DNA from: Desulfobulbaceae bacterium
GTDB lineage: Bacteria; Desulfobacterota; Desulfobulbia; Desulfobulbales; SURF-16
Assembly: GCA_003249165.1 (NCBI GenBank)
Contig: QKJV01000214.1
Coordinates: forward strand, 1-51,588
Direction of reading: 5' to 3'
DNA: 51,588 nt
The translations under genes were made by a program, and so were the position numbers. Below are positions 16,583-26,368 of this stretch, in pieces; positions within the stretch are counted from its first letter, which is position 1; every line of letters starts with the position of its first letter. Below the pieces are notes generated by a model that saw only the letters and a list, made by a program, of their open reading frames with translations, had not been told where the DNA came from and did no database searches.

Positions 16583-19069
16583 ATGGAAAACGCAGATAAT
16601 ACCATCAGTGAGAATCACACGTATGCAAAGATTTTCAGCGCCAAAACAGCCGACCAGTTCAAGGAGAGGATACAACATTATCTTTTGAGTTTCCAAGGCC
16701 GGGATCCCATGAGGGCAGGGCAACGAGATGTCTATAAGGCTTTGTCATATGCCCTGCGGGATGTGCTGGTGGAAAAATGGATTGAGACGCAGAAGAATTT
16801 TTACGTAAAAAAAAGCAAACGAGTTTACTACCTTTCTCTCGAATTTCTTATTGGTAGAAGTCTCGGTAATACACTGATCAATACCGGTGTGCTGAATGAG
16901 GCCTCCAAGGCCCTTGAGCAACTTGGTTACGACCTTGAAGGAATTCGGGAAGTTGAGGAAGATGCAGGTCTTGGCAACGGCGGTTTGGGGAGACTTGCCG
17001 CCTGTTTTATGGATTCTATTGCAACTCTGAAGATTCCAGCCTATGGATATGGGATCCGATACGAATATGGTCTTTTTTTCCAAAAACTGATTAACGGATA
17101 CCAGGTTGAAACACCGGATAATTGGCTGCGTTTTGGGTCTCCTTGGGAGTTTGAGAGATCTTCATACCTTTTCCCCGTTCATTTTTACGGCAAGGTTTAC
17201 AGTTATCTGGACAAAAATGGCATTTATCGTTCGGAATGGGTTGACACAGAGGATGTCATGGCCATGGCCTGTGATATCCTTGTCCCTGGTTTTAACAATA
17301 GTCATGTTATAAATATGCGGCTTTGGACTGCAAAAGCATCCCGTGAATTAGATCTCAATGTTTTTAATACTGGTGATTATATTCATGCGGTTCAGGGAAA
17401 GGTTATATCGGAAACTATTTCCAAGGTGCTTTATCCTTCGGATGAAATTAAAGAAGGGCAGGAACTTCGTTTAAAACAGCAATATTTTTTTGTTGCCGCC
17501 ACATTTCAGGACATTTTACGCCGCTATAAGAAAAAGAACGTTTCGTTCGATCAGTTCAGTAATCAAATTGCAGTTCAGCTAAACGACACCCATCCAGCTA
17601 TTGCTATTCCGGAATTGATGCGTATTCTCATCGATATAGAGGGATTAAGCTGGGAAAAAGCCTGGGATATAAGCATTAAGACATTTGCCTATACAAACCA
17701 TACATTAATGCCTGAAGCTTTGGAGACATGGCCTGTTGACCTGATAGGCAGGGTTCTGCCCCGTCATTTACAGATTATTTATGAAATCAACCAGCGTTTT
17801 CTTGACCAAGTTGCCCAGAAATATCCCGGCGATATCGGTAAAATGCGGGATATGTCAATTATTGAAGAAGGCGAAACAAAAAGAGTGCGGATGGCCTATC
17901 TTGCAGTCATTGGCAGCCATTCCGTTAATGGTGTTGCTGAGTTGCATACTCATCTGCTGAAAACCAAAATTTTTCAGAATTTTCATGAATTTTATCCCGG
18001 AAAATTTAACAACAAAACTAACGGTATTACTCCGCGGCGCTGGTTGCTGAAATGTAATCCCGGATTGGCTGACCTTATTTCGAAGAAAATCGGTTATGAT
18101 TGGGTTACCAACCTTGAGGAGCTGAAGAAACTTGAAAAATTTTCCGGAGATGCCGTTTTTCAACGGAAATGGCGGGCGGTAAAGTTGGAAAACAAGAAAC
18201 GTTTATGCCGGATAATTAACGAAGTTTGCGGAATAAAGGTAAATCCGGATACCATGTTTGATGTCCAGGTGAAGAGAATACATGAATATAAAAGGCAGTT
18301 GCTTAATGCCCTGCATGTGATTTCTTTGTATCAAAGAATTTTAAACAATCCTGATTATTTTTTTCCCTCCCGTACGGTCATTTTTGCAGGTAAAGCTGCG
18401 CCATCTTACGGCAAGGCAAAGCTTATTATTAAACTGATTAACTCAATAGCTGACGTGATTAATAATGATCCAAGAGTAGGAGAAAAGCTCAAGGTTGTTT
18501 TTATTCCGAATTACAATGTTTCTCTTGCTGAAAAAATAATACCTGCTGCTGACTTGTCCGAACAGATTTCAACGGCAGGGACCGAGGCATCAGGAACAGG
18601 AAATATGAAATTAGCGTTGAACGGGGCTTTGACGATAGGAACGCTTGACGGTGCCAATATCGAGATTCTGGAAGAGGTGGGTAGGGATAACATTTTCATT
18701 TTCGGTCTTACTTCGGAGGAAGCTGAATATGAAAAATATCACAAATCCAGAACCCCGATGAGCATATATGAAAAGAATTGCGAAATAAAAAATATAGTGG
18801 ATAGTATTCATGATGGATTCTTCAGTTACGGAGACTGCAAACTTTTTCGTCCTTTGGTCGATGATCTTATGAATGAAAATGATCCGTATTTGCTGTTACT
18901 TGATTTGGAATCTTATATAACGTGTCAGGAAAAAATTGGGCTTGTATTTCGGGATAAAAAGACTTGGACGGAAAAATCTATCTTGAACGTTGCGCGGATG
19001 GGCAAATTTTCAAGTGACAGAACTATCAGAGAGTATGCAAAAGATATTTGGGGAATTAAAGATATTTGA
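16583..19069 (+). CDS. glgP: glycogen/maltodextrin phosphorylase
   Basis: An 828-residue classical glycosyltransferase family 35 phosphorylase, the normal length for E. coli GlgP/MalP. It releases glucose 1-phosphate from alpha-1,4-glucan with pyridoxal phosphate. Visible blocks include EDAGLGNGGLGRLAACF, NGITPRRWL and FDVQVKRIHEYKRQLLN. The PLP lysine sits in TEASGTGNMK, at about residue 675. The gene follows the nucleotidyltransferase by 84 bases and could share its transcript or have its own promoter. Together with the fragment at the left edge it implies active glycogen turnover. Confidence 0.96.
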   Translation: MENADNTISENHTYAKIFSAKTADQFKERIQHYLLSFQGRDPMRAGQRDVYKALSYALRDVLVEKWIETQKNFYVKKSKRVYYLSLEFLIGRSLGNTLINTGVLNEASKALEQLGYDLEGIREVEEDAGLGNGGLGRLAACFMDSIATLKIPAYGYGIRYEYGLFFQKLINGYQVETPDNWLRFGSPWEFERSSYLFPVHFYGKVYSYLDKNGIYRSEWVDTEDVMAMACDILVPGFNNSHVINMRLWTAKASRELDLNVFNTGDYIHAVQGKVISETISKVLYPSDEIKEGQELRLKQQYFFVAATFQDILRRYKKKNVSFDQFSNQIAVQLNDTHPAIAIPELMRILIDIEGLSWEKAWDISIKTFAYTNHTLMPEALETWPVDLIGRVLPRHLQIIYEINQRFLDQVAQKYPGDIGKMRDMSIIEEGETKRVRMAYLAVIGSHSVNGVAELHTHLLKTKIFQNFHEFYPGKFNNKTNGITPRRWLLKCNPGLADLISKKIGYDWVTNLEELKKLEKFSGDAVFQRKWRAVKLENKKRLCRIINEVCGIKVNPDTMFDVQVKRIHEYKRQLLNALHVISLYQRILNNPDYFFPSRTVIFAGKAAPSYGKAKLIIKLINSIADVINNDPRVGEKLKVVFIPNYNVSLAEKIIPAADLSEQISTAGTEASGTGNMKLALNGALTIGTLDGANIEILEEVGRDNIFIFGLTSEEAEYEKYHKSRTPMSIYEKNCEIKNIVDSIHDGFFSYGDCKLFRPLVDDLMNENDPYLLLLDLESYITCQEKIGLVFRDKKTWTEKSILNVARMGKFSSDRTIREYAKDIWGIKDI

Positions 19070-19219
19070 AATTGTAGTTATTTTTTGACAGATATTTCGT
19101 TATTATTCAAAATTTTTTACTTAATATCAGATGGTTGTTCTACAGTTCAAATGTGTTCCCACGAAATTTCGTTTTTATCTCTGGCGTTTTTTTGAGGTAA
19201 AAATCTTAGTCCATTTAGT

Positions 19220-19942
19220 TCAAAAAATTCTTTTCCAGCTTTGTCCGGCATTAAATAAATCCTTTAGTGTAACTATCCCCGCGATTTGCAATTTTTTGGC
19301 TAGAAAAATAAAAAGATACGCTGTCTGGAGTGAGTCCTGTAACGCATCGTGACTGGAAAATGTCGGGAGTTGATAGGCTTTACTTAGATCTGCAAGATTA
19401 TAGGAAACCTGGAGGTTGAATTGATCATGATAATTTTCCCAGCAGGTTTCGGTATAAATTTGTGCCAGACGCATAGTGTCCAGACAGGGATTCTTTATGG
19501 TCGAATGGAAAATTTTTTTTGCAGATTTGTTAATATAACTTACATCAAGACTTACGTAATGCCCAACAAGAAGAGCAGGACCGCAGAACTCAATGAATTT
19601 TGGTAATATATCTTTTAATTTCGGAGCGTTGGCCAGTTGGTCAGGGGTAAGACGGTGTAGTAAAGTGCTGTCCGTAGCCTCGGTAATTTTATATGGTTTA
19701 ACAAGGGAATAAAAAGTTTCACCAGCAACGATTTTAAGATCTCTGACATGTACAGCTCCAATGGAAACTATCTCATCTTTGCGGGTAAGGCCTGTTAGTT
19801 CCGTATCAAAAACTACGAAATTGTAACTCTCAAGAGATCGATTCTGGTCAATCCCTTTGAACCATGCATGGTTTTGCGCAAAGATGGGATGTACGTTCTT
19901 TTTTTCCCGGGCCCAAAAAGGCCACATATTCATGAGTTCCAC
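19220..19942 (-). CDS. DnaQ-like DEDDh 3'-5' exonuclease
   Basis: A 240-residue exonuclease-fold protein. The four acidic residues and the histidine of the DEDDh type are in place: D46 and E48 in VVFDTELTG, D133 in SLDVSYINK, and H198 with D203 in SSHDALQDS. Members range from the proofreading epsilon subunit to RNase T; the substrate here is unknown. The start appears to be GTG at 19942, with AAGGA about nine bases upstream; an ATG three codons later is the alternative. It sits 15 bases after the DUF294 gene, a pairing I recognise from other proteobacteria. Confidence 0.87.
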   Translation of the reverse strand: MELMNMWPFWAREKKNVHPIFAQNHAWFKGIDQNRSLESYNFVVFDTELTGLTRKDEIVSIGAVHVRDLKIVAGETFYSLVKPYKITEATDSTLLHRLTPDQLANAPKLKDILPKFIEFCGPALLVGHYVSLDVSYINKSAKKIFHSTIKNPCLDTMRLAQIYTETCWENYHDQFNLQVSYNLADLSKAYQLPTFSSHDALQDSLQTAYLFIFLAKKLQIAGIVTLKDLFNAGQSWKRIF

Positions 19943-19957
19943 AAAAGTTTATCCTTC

Positions 19958-21886
19958 CTATTCTCTGATGTGGAATTGCTGGTTGAGACTTGACTGGATT
20001 TTTCTTATGACCTCGAAAGATTCTTTTAAGGTTTTTTTCTCTAAATCAGAGAGATCGGCAGGATTAATATAATTATTCGGCTGCATGCCTTCTTCCAGCA
20101 TATGTAGTTGGTGAATGAGACGAAGTTGCATGAGAAATTCGTAAGCCTCAACAGTTTCAGTATATAATTCCTGTGATATATGCCGCTGTTCATTGAGGAG
20201 TTGTAAACGGCCCAAGGTATTTGTCTCGGCAATTCCATTTTTAAGAGCCATAAGTCTGGCAAAATCGACAAAAGGCACAAGCCCTCGTTCTTTAATGTTA
20301 AGCCTGTTTCTGTGCTCCCCATTCTTTTCTACAATCAGATTTTTGAAAAATGAAAGAGGTGGGCGTGATGTAAGGCAGAACCTCGCAAGATGATTAAGAA
20401 ATATTTCCTGCCTCGGTACAGCTTCACACAGATGACTTCTAAGATTTTCTGCCAGACTTTTATCGCCATAACCTGCCCTGAAATCAAAAAAAATTGTGGT
20501 GTTGAGTACCTCTTGTGCGTCTGGAATAAGCATCCAGCGATCAAATTCCCGTTTCCAACCTTTCAAATCTTTCCGAAGATCAGGATTCGAAGCCATTATA
20601 TTGCCAGGACAACGTGGATATCCACATTGAACGAGATGTTCTATTACTTCCTCCGAAAAAATTTTAAAGTAATTCTCTGCGTCTTGTCTGCTATCCTTGT
20701 CTGCAGGAATTTCGCATATTAGGGCATTATCCTGGTCTGTTCGAAATGTTTGCTCTCGTCTTCCCTCACTCCCCATGAGTATAAAGCAGAATTTTGCCGG
20801 TGGAGGTCCCATTTTTTCAATCATCAGATGAAGTATACGATCAAGTATCTGATCGTTTAATATTGTTATCATTCTGGTAATGTTGTTTGCCTTTGCCCCT
20901 TCTTCAATAAGGGATCTTACAACAAGCGGAACTTTAAGCGAGAGTTGATAGAGATCATCGATGCGACGTTGACTCATAATTTCCCTGAAAAGATATAGAG
21001 GAGATGTCCCTTGAAGAACCATGATGTCATGGGTGGTAACAACCCCGGCAATCTTATCCTGTTTTTTTATTCCTAAATGATGAATGCGTTTACTCATCAT
21101 TTCAAGTAACGCATCAAAACAGACCGCATGTGAGTCTATTGTATGAACAGGGACACTCATAATTTCTTTGACTTGTGTTTGATAATCAAGCCCGAGAGCA
21201 ACAACTTTAGTCCGCAAATCTTTATCTGTTATAATGCCGATAATATCTCCGTTCCCATCCTGTACAAGGAGAGAACCGATATGAAGTTGTGCCATGCGGA
21301 TTGCTGCATTCTGAACAGTATCTTCTGCATGAATTACTTGGGGCTCCCCTTTGACAATAGCTCCGACTTGTGCACTGAAAAGATATAGAGAACCTTCAGT
21401 CCTGGTTGAAACACGGATTTGACGTAATTCTTTATAGGCTGTTCTAACCAGTTTTTCCGACATCCGTCGAAGAAAGAAGGTGGTAACTTTTGGTACGGAA
21501 TGCAGTAAATCAAGAAACGCTTCCTTGCTGAATAGAAAACAGAAGGTGTCTTCTACGGTTTCCACATTAAGATTTGCATTCGTATTCCTTATAAGAGGGA
21601 GTGCACCAAAGTATTCCCCCTCTCCCCGAAAATCTTTAAGAGTGACTTTTCCCTGCTCATCTCGTAGATAGGTTTTAACTCCGCCTTTTTGTATTATGTA
21701 AAAATGGGTTACTTCTGTTGTATCCTGCTGGAAGATGAGAGTCTTTTTAGGAAAGAAGTCGATAATACACTGTTTGGAGAGTCTTTTTAATGTGTCATCG
21801 TCAAGTTCGTTGAAGGGAAGTGTTTTCTTGAGAAATTCCAGAACGATTTCAGGTGAAACTGCGTGAACATCTTGTTTTTGAGGCAT
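19958..21886 (-). CDS. cNMP-binding / CBS / DUF294 nucleotidyltransferase-like regulator
   Basis: A 642-residue cytoplasmic multidomain protein. In order: a cyclic-nucleotide-binding domain (about 10-130, with GEGEYFGALPL), a pair of CBS domains (about 165-290), and a DUF294 nucleotidyltransferase-like domain (about 310-450) whose LMGSEGRREQTFRTDQDNA resembles the GlnD active site. A helical DUF294 C-terminal domain ends it. It may transfer a nucleotide to a partner under control of a small ligand; no target is known. The methionine at 21886 is chosen because GGGGA lies nine bases upstream, while one three codons earlier lies too close to it. Confidence 0.88.
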   Translation of the reverse strand: MPQKQDVHAVSPEIVLEFLKKTLPFNELDDDTLKRLSKQCIIDFFPKKTLIFQQDTTEVTHFYIIQKGGVKTYLRDEQGKVTLKDFRGEGEYFGALPLIRNTNANLNVETVEDTFCFLFSKEAFLDLLHSVPKVTTFFLRRMSEKLVRTAYKELRQIRVSTRTEGSLYLFSAQVGAIVKGEPQVIHAEDTVQNAAIRMAQLHIGSLLVQDGNGDIIGIITDKDLRTKVVALGLDYQTQVKEIMSVPVHTIDSHAVCFDALLEMMSKRIHHLGIKKQDKIAGVVTTHDIMVLQGTSPLYLFREIMSQRRIDDLYQLSLKVPLVVRSLIEEGAKANNITRMITILNDQILDRILHLMIEKMGPPPAKFCFILMGSEGRREQTFRTDQDNALICEIPADKDSRQDAENYFKIFSEEVIEHLVQCGYPRCPGNIMASNPDLRKDLKGWKREFDRWMLIPDAQEVLNTTIFFDFRAGYGDKSLAENLRSHLCEAVPRQEIFLNHLARFCLTSRPPLSFFKNLIVEKNGEHRNRLNIKERGLVPFVDFARLMALKNGIAETNTLGRLQLLNEQRHISQELYTETVEAYEFLMQLRLIHQLHMLEEGMQPNNYINPADLSDLEKKTLKESFEVIRKIQSSLNQQFHIRE

Positions 21887-21946
21887 TGGACGCATTCCCC
21901 TATTTTAAAATCTGTTTGCTGAATGAGCCGTAACTCTATGATTTTA

Positions 21947-23731
21947 TTAAACCCGGACGATCGGGAAATCGGTATAAGTTTTCTCCGCGGTATTTTTTTT
22001 TAGTTTGTAACAACTCGGCTTCGCAAAAGAGGTAAAAGTGTTGTTGGATGCGTAATCTTGGCGGATTTTGTTGAAATCTTGATGGCGGGTTAGAAAAGCA
22101 TCGACAATATCCGGGGCAAAATGCCGCCCTTTTTCCCTTTCGATAATGGCCATGGCTTCTTCATGTGGGCAGGCTGAACGGTATTTACGCACTGTGGTCA
22201 GTGCATCATAAACATCTGCAAGTGCGACAATACGTGCAGCCAAGGGAATCTCTTCCTCTCGTAACCCGTAAGGATAACCGGTACCATCCCATTTTTCATG
22301 ATGAAAATAGGCTATAGCCTTTGCCATGGATAAAAAAGATTGTTCCCCTGCGTGATCATCAACGGCCTTGAGAATGTTCCCTCCGTAAGTTGTGTGCTGT
22401 CTAATGATTTCGGTTTCTTCCGGCGTAAATCTCGATTGTTTCAGGAGAATTTCATCTGATATACTGACTTTACCGATGTCATGCAGAATAGATGAGTGAT
22501 AGAGGTCTTCAATATACTGGGCGTTTATGTATTCTTTATATTTATTTTTTGTTGCCAGTTCCCTGGCGAGTATTTGGCTGTATTCACGAATTCTTTCTAG
22601 ATGTTTACCGGTATGGGAGTCACGGTATTCTGACAATTTTGCCAATCCCAGTATGGTCGCAGTTCTTGTTTCCTGCACCGTTTTCAGCGATTGAAGCAGT
22701 TCATTGTCCATTTTTACACGGTTTGAAATATCTCTGATCAGCATCTGGAATCCGACCACCACTCCTTCTTTCCTGATAACAGTGGCGTTACATTCTACAT
22801 TGAAAAGAGAGTTGTCCTCACTAAGGAGCCTAAATTGAAAACCGGTAACATTTTCGCCGAGACGAAGTTGTGACAGCAGTTGCGACTGGATAGCCTGCCT
22901 ATCATCAGGATGTATAAGCTGAAGAAAATCGATATCCAGTTCCGCATCATGTAAATGTAAATTGGTAAAAAACCTTGGGTTAGCCAGAAGTATTTTGTTG
23001 TCCATATCGACGAGAATGACATCGTCGATAATGTTCTCATAAAGATCTCGATATCGACTTTCCGATTCTTTCAGTTCGTTGGTTCTTTTTTTGACATCAT
23101 CCTCTAATTTTTCAGCATAATATCCCAGTTTTGTCCCGATTTCACGTTCCTTCATACGTAGATTGAACTCGTTAATTCTGGCATTGTGTTCGGCATTGCT
23201 TTGCACGGTAATAATAATGATAAAGGAGATAAGAAAAAAAGAGTTTACGAGAAAATCGTGATAAGAGGTGGATGTCCAAGGGTTAAATATAAAAATGGGT
23301 ATTACATAAATTGCATAAAGAATTCCGCCTAAAAAAAATGTCTGATTCCGTGTCAAGGGAAAGATCGCGGCGAAAATGACGAGAACCAGCATGAGGCTTA
23401 CATAATAGAATGATGAAAACCCACCCATATTGACAATCATTGGCGAAATAGTAATAGCCGAGACGAGGTAGGCGGTCGTACCAAAAAGAAAGGGATAACG
23501 TTTTTTTTTGTCTTGGGAATTCAGGAGGAGTACAAAAAGACATACCAGAGATGCGGTTAATCTCCATATGAGAAATTTATTAAAATGATAGCGTACGTCA
23601 ACATAATCTATAACAGAAAACAATGGGAGCAGGATTGCCATTGTCCAGAGAATTACTTTGGCCCGCTGATGAAGCAGTTCCTGCATCTCATGATGGTATA
23701 TGGCAGCGTATTCCGGTTTAATCTGATTCAT
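21947..23731 (-). CDS. membrane PAS/HD-GYP cyclic-di-GMP phosphodiesterase
   Basis: A 594-residue sensor with about six N-terminal membrane helices (about 25-178), a coiled linker, a PAS domain (about 222-340) and an HD-GYP domain (about 350-560). The catalytic HD pair is H417-D418 in ILHDIGKV, followed by HHEKWDGTGYP at 477-487; here GYP stands in the GYP position, so the enzyme should be active. Such proteins hydrolyse c-di-GMP. It lies 60 bases before the DUF294 gene on the same strand and may lead that operon. It is a paralogue of the protein encoded at 26878-28575, with the same domain plan. Confidence 0.92.
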   Translation of the reverse strand: MNQIKPEYAAIYHHEMQELLHQRAKVILWTMAILLPLFSVIDYVDVRYHFNKFLIWRLTASLVCLFVLLLNSQDKKKRYPFLFGTTAYLVSAITISPMIVNMGGFSSFYYVSLMLVLVIFAAIFPLTRNQTFFLGGILYAIYVIPIFIFNPWTSTSYHDFLVNSFFLISFIIIITVQSNAEHNARINEFNLRMKEREIGTKLGYYAEKLEDDVKKRTNELKESESRYRDLYENIIDDVILVDMDNKILLANPRFFTNLHLHDAELDIDFLQLIHPDDRQAIQSQLLSQLRLGENVTGFQFRLLSEDNSLFNVECNATVIRKEGVVVGFQMLIRDISNRVKMDNELLQSLKTVQETRTATILGLAKLSEYRDSHTGKHLERIREYSQILARELATKNKYKEYINAQYIEDLYHSSILHDIGKVSISDEILLKQSRFTPEETEIIRQHTTYGGNILKAVDDHAGEQSFLSMAKAIAYFHHEKWDGTGYPYGLREEEIPLAARIVALADVYDALTTVRKYRSACPHEEAMAIIEREKGRHFAPDIVDAFLTRHQDFNKIRQDYASNNTFTSFAKPSCYKLKKNTAEKTYTDFPIVRV

Positions 23732-23975
23732 TTATTGCCTTTTTGTATCTTCCATGTTGCAGATTTGTGGTAGATAAAAAGTCAGGATTTTTTTGATTGC
23801 CCCATACCTATTTATTAATATTCAATTATAAATTTCAAAATTTTAAATCATTACGAAAATGTGCTTGCCATCTGAGTTGATTTAGTTCGAGTAATATTTT
23901 TTATCTTTATTGTTTAGTGATTTCCAATAATTATTAGAAAATATAACTACTAAATAATAAAATAAAGAAAATATT

Positions 23976-24560
23976 TCAGCGAATAGCCCTTTTTTTCTGT
24001 TCAATTTCTATATCGAGCTGTTTGAGCTGATTAATCAGATTTTTCATAGTCTGATTTTCTTTAGTCAGTATATCAATTTCCTGTCTCAAAGTTGTACACT
24101 GATGTTGAAGGGCTTCTTTATCTTTCACTAATGACATATTCGCTTTTTGCAAATATGTTTCGCGATTTTTGTCGGTTACCTCTTGTACTCTTTCTGGGCA
24201 ATTCGTTGCATTCAACAATTTCTTTATGTGCTGAATTTCCAGCCGAATATTTTTTTGAGGTTGAGAAAGTTTTTCATACTGATCAAGGGCGTTGATTGCC
24301 TTGTCGAAATCCGGTTCGGGATTGTTGCTGTGAGAATAAAGAAGAGAAAGATAGAGATAGGTTTCTGCTGTGGGAACTTTTTGTTCTGCATTTTTATTTT
24401 TTTTGAGACTATCTTCCAAAAAATGAATTTCTTTATTAACCTCAGACTTATTCAGCGCCAAATAATAGTCGGTTGATTTTGTGAACAGATGTTTCTCAAC
24501 ACATCCTGTGTTTGTGAAGAGAAGAAAGAGAAGAGGTAATATTTTTAGAATGTTTAACAT
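23976..24560 (-). CDS. QseG/YfhG-like lipoprotein with C-terminal coiled coil
   Basis: A 194-residue probable lipoprotein. A short signal peptide ends in TNTGC (C20), a loose but usable lipobox. The middle is helical and repeat-like (about 45-110), and the end is a coiled coil (about 145-194) finishing in QLKQLDIEIEQKKRAIR. That ending resembles lipoproteins encoded beside the GlrK/QseE sensor kinases. Here it lies 30 bases after a gene whose sensor part also looks GlrK-like but whose output is a GGDDF domain. I infer that the two proteins work together at the cell envelope. No clear ribosome site is seen. Confidence 0.7.
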   Translation of the reverse strand: MLNILKILPLLFLLFTNTGCVEKHLFTKSTDYYLALNKSEVNKEIHFLEDSLKKNKNAEQKVPTAETYLYLSLLYSHSNNPEPDFDKAINALDQYEKLSQPQKNIRLEIQHIKKLLNATNCPERVQEVTDKNRETYLQKANMSLVKDKEALQHQCTTLRQEIDILTKENQTMKNLINQLKQLDIEIEQKKRAIR

Positions 24561-24590
24561 GATTTTTTATCGATAATATTTTTAGGGGTT

Positions 24591-25967
24591 TTATTTGATG
24601 ACTTTCGGGATGAACACATTTTCTCTTTTAGTCTGGTCTGTTTTTTCCCCTCTGCGATTCACCACATATATACTTCCCTGTTGAGATTTAGCATGTTCTT
24701 TCAGTTCAGCCGCAATCTCCGCAATTTCAATATGGTTCATGTTTTTTACGTTTTCGTTAGTAACAACAGCAATTGAAATCGACATTATAGGAAATCTGAC
24801 TTTCAGACCTTGACGCGTAACACCCTCGATATAACCACGTAATTTATCTTCCGGTTTATAAAACGACAAAACCTTCAAATCAAATTTTCTTATAATAGCT
24901 TCGCAAATTTTTTTGTAATTGGTATTTTTGACTATGAGAGCGAAATCATCTCCTCCTATGTGGCCAACAAAATCATCGTCAGCCCCGTGATTAACCACAG
25001 CCTCTCTGATTACTTCGGCCGTTGTACGAATGACTTCGTTGCCTTTGGCATAACCATATCGATCGTTAAATGATTTGAAATTATCAAGATCGAGCATACA
25101 GAAAGCAAGATACTCTCCTGATTCCAAACGTTTTTTGAGGACATTTTCAATTGCCACTCCACCCGGCAGTCGTGTAAGAGGATTTGAATCAATATGAAGT
25201 TCCTCCAACCGCCCCAGTCTAGAAATCATGGAATTGAATGCTTTAGCAAGTTGACCAAATTCATCATGCGAGCTGACTTCTGTTAGATGAGTAAATTTGC
25301 CCTGCGATACAATTTCAGTAGCTTCTTTCAGTTTCTTAATAGATTGGGAAAGGCTTCTGCAAACAACTGCTATTGCGCCGAGGCCAAGCAATACTGCAAG
25401 TCCTGACAACATTAAGGTCGTTCGGAAAATGTTAATGCTAACATTGCCGAATTTTTGCATTTTTTGCTGTTGGTTTGATCTGGCAATATCTTCAATATGT
25501 TTGATTAATGAGAGAATTTCGTCAAGATTCCCTCTGAGCAACTGGCTGTCTGGATGAATCGATTCTTTGGAATTGATTGTACTGAATTGTTTCCTGTATA
25601 TTGCTTCGAATTCGTCATGGAGAGAGGCAAGCTGGGCAATGGGAATATTTTTCTGCTCTGGCAATTCATACACCTGGGTGATAAGATCATTAAAATCTTT
25701 ACCGCGTTGCCAGAACATGTCTTTCATCTCTGAACTTTTTAGAATCAAAAATCTCCGTCCATACGCTTCCTGGGCAAGAAGAGTATCACTCATTTGGTTG
25801 GAAAACTGGATCAATACAGCGTCATTTTTGAGGATATTCTTATTAATTTTGTCAAGTTCCTGCAAGCCTTGCAATGATATTGCTGCTATACAGACAGTAA
25901 CCAACATAACAGGCAAATAGCCAAGAATCATTTTTTCTTCAAGCGTTAACCGCAAAAGACGCTTCAT
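24591..25967 (-). CDS. membrane sensor with HAMP and GGDDF (diguanylate cyclase-like) domain
   Basis: A 458-residue inner-membrane protein. Two membrane segments (about 13-33 and 183-203) flank a helical periplasmic domain. A HAMP domain follows (about 204-257), then a GGDEF-fold domain (about 262-430). The active-site loop reads GGDDF at 338-342 instead of GGDEF/GGEEF, and the inhibitory RxxD site is missing its arginine (ADDD at 329-332). It may be a weak or inactive cyclase that only binds GTP or c-di-GMP. The sensor half resembles GlrK/QseE kinases. A ribosome site (GAGGT) lies about six bases before the start. Confidence 0.85.
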   Translation of the reverse strand: MKRLLRLTLEEKMILGYLPVMLVTVCIAAISLQGLQELDKINKNILKNDAVLIQFSNQMSDTLLAQEAYGRRFLILKSSEMKDMFWQRGKDFNDLITQVYELPEQKNIPIAQLASLHDEFEAIYRKQFSTINSKESIHPDSQLLRGNLDEILSLIKHIEDIARSNQQQKMQKFGNVSINIFRTTLMLSGLAVLLGLGAIAVVCRSLSQSIKKLKEATEIVSQGKFTHLTEVSSHDEFGQLAKAFNSMISRLGRLEELHIDSNPLTRLPGGVAIENVLKKRLESGEYLAFCMLDLDNFKSFNDRYGYAKGNEVIRTTAEVIREAVVNHGADDDFVGHIGGDDFALIVKNTNYKKICEAIIRKFDLKVLSFYKPEDKLRGYIEGVTRQGLKVRFPIMSISIAVVTNENVKNMNHIEIAEIAAELKEHAKSQQGSIYVVNRRGEKTDQTKRENVFIPKVIK

Positions 25968-26368
25968 TTTTTTACCTCAAATACAGATATGTAATTATTC
26001 CCAAGATTTTAAATTTTTTTTTTGTCGCAGATACACATCCGAACTTTTGGATTTGATAATTAGGAAGCAGAAAAGGAAGTAATCAAATAATTTTATACAA
26101 TGAACTGACATTTTTTCTAGAGCTGATCTGAATAAAATTTGGAAGAATTATATTAAGTGTCGACGGCCAGACTTTTACTCACTCAAAAAGTGTTTCAAAA
26201 CATTTCATTAAAATGATACTCTTTAACCGGTTCAAATGAAATTGAAATTCCGTTACTTGCTTAATGTTATATTAATTTTCGGTAGTGCATGCCTGCCAAG
26301 TTGCAATCGATTCAATCAAATATAATATTTTAAAAGTTCATTATTTTAGTATGTAAAGGGGAGAAATA
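25968..26368. other. 401-bp divergent intergenic region, AT-rich
   Basis: The region separates two divergent genes and must hold both promoters, though none stands out among many A/T hexamers. The only coding signal is a 29-codon frame at 26236-26325, listed separately. There are no large repeats. Confidence 0.4.
26236..26325 (+). CDS. possible 29-residue lipoprotein-like peptide
   Basis: An ATG-to-TAA frame encodes a basic start (MKLKFRY), a hydrophobic stretch (LLNVILIFGSA) and LPSC, which could be a lipobox. It resembles a tiny entericidin-like lipoprotein or the broken N-terminus of a larger one. The ribosome site is poor. It lies 43 bases before another small lipoprotein gene on the same strand. 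I cannot tell a real gene from chance. Confidence 0.25.
   Translation: MKLKFRYLLNVILIFGSACLPSCNRFNQI

Noticed and set aside
19161..19172. Palindrome ACGAAATTTCGT followed by T as a terminator of glgP
   Set aside because: It has no loop, so it cannot form a normal hairpin.
23732..23975. Very AT-rich gap as a possible replication or attachment site
   Set aside because: No repeats, DnaA boxes or integrase gene are visible; plain AT-rich intergenic DNA.
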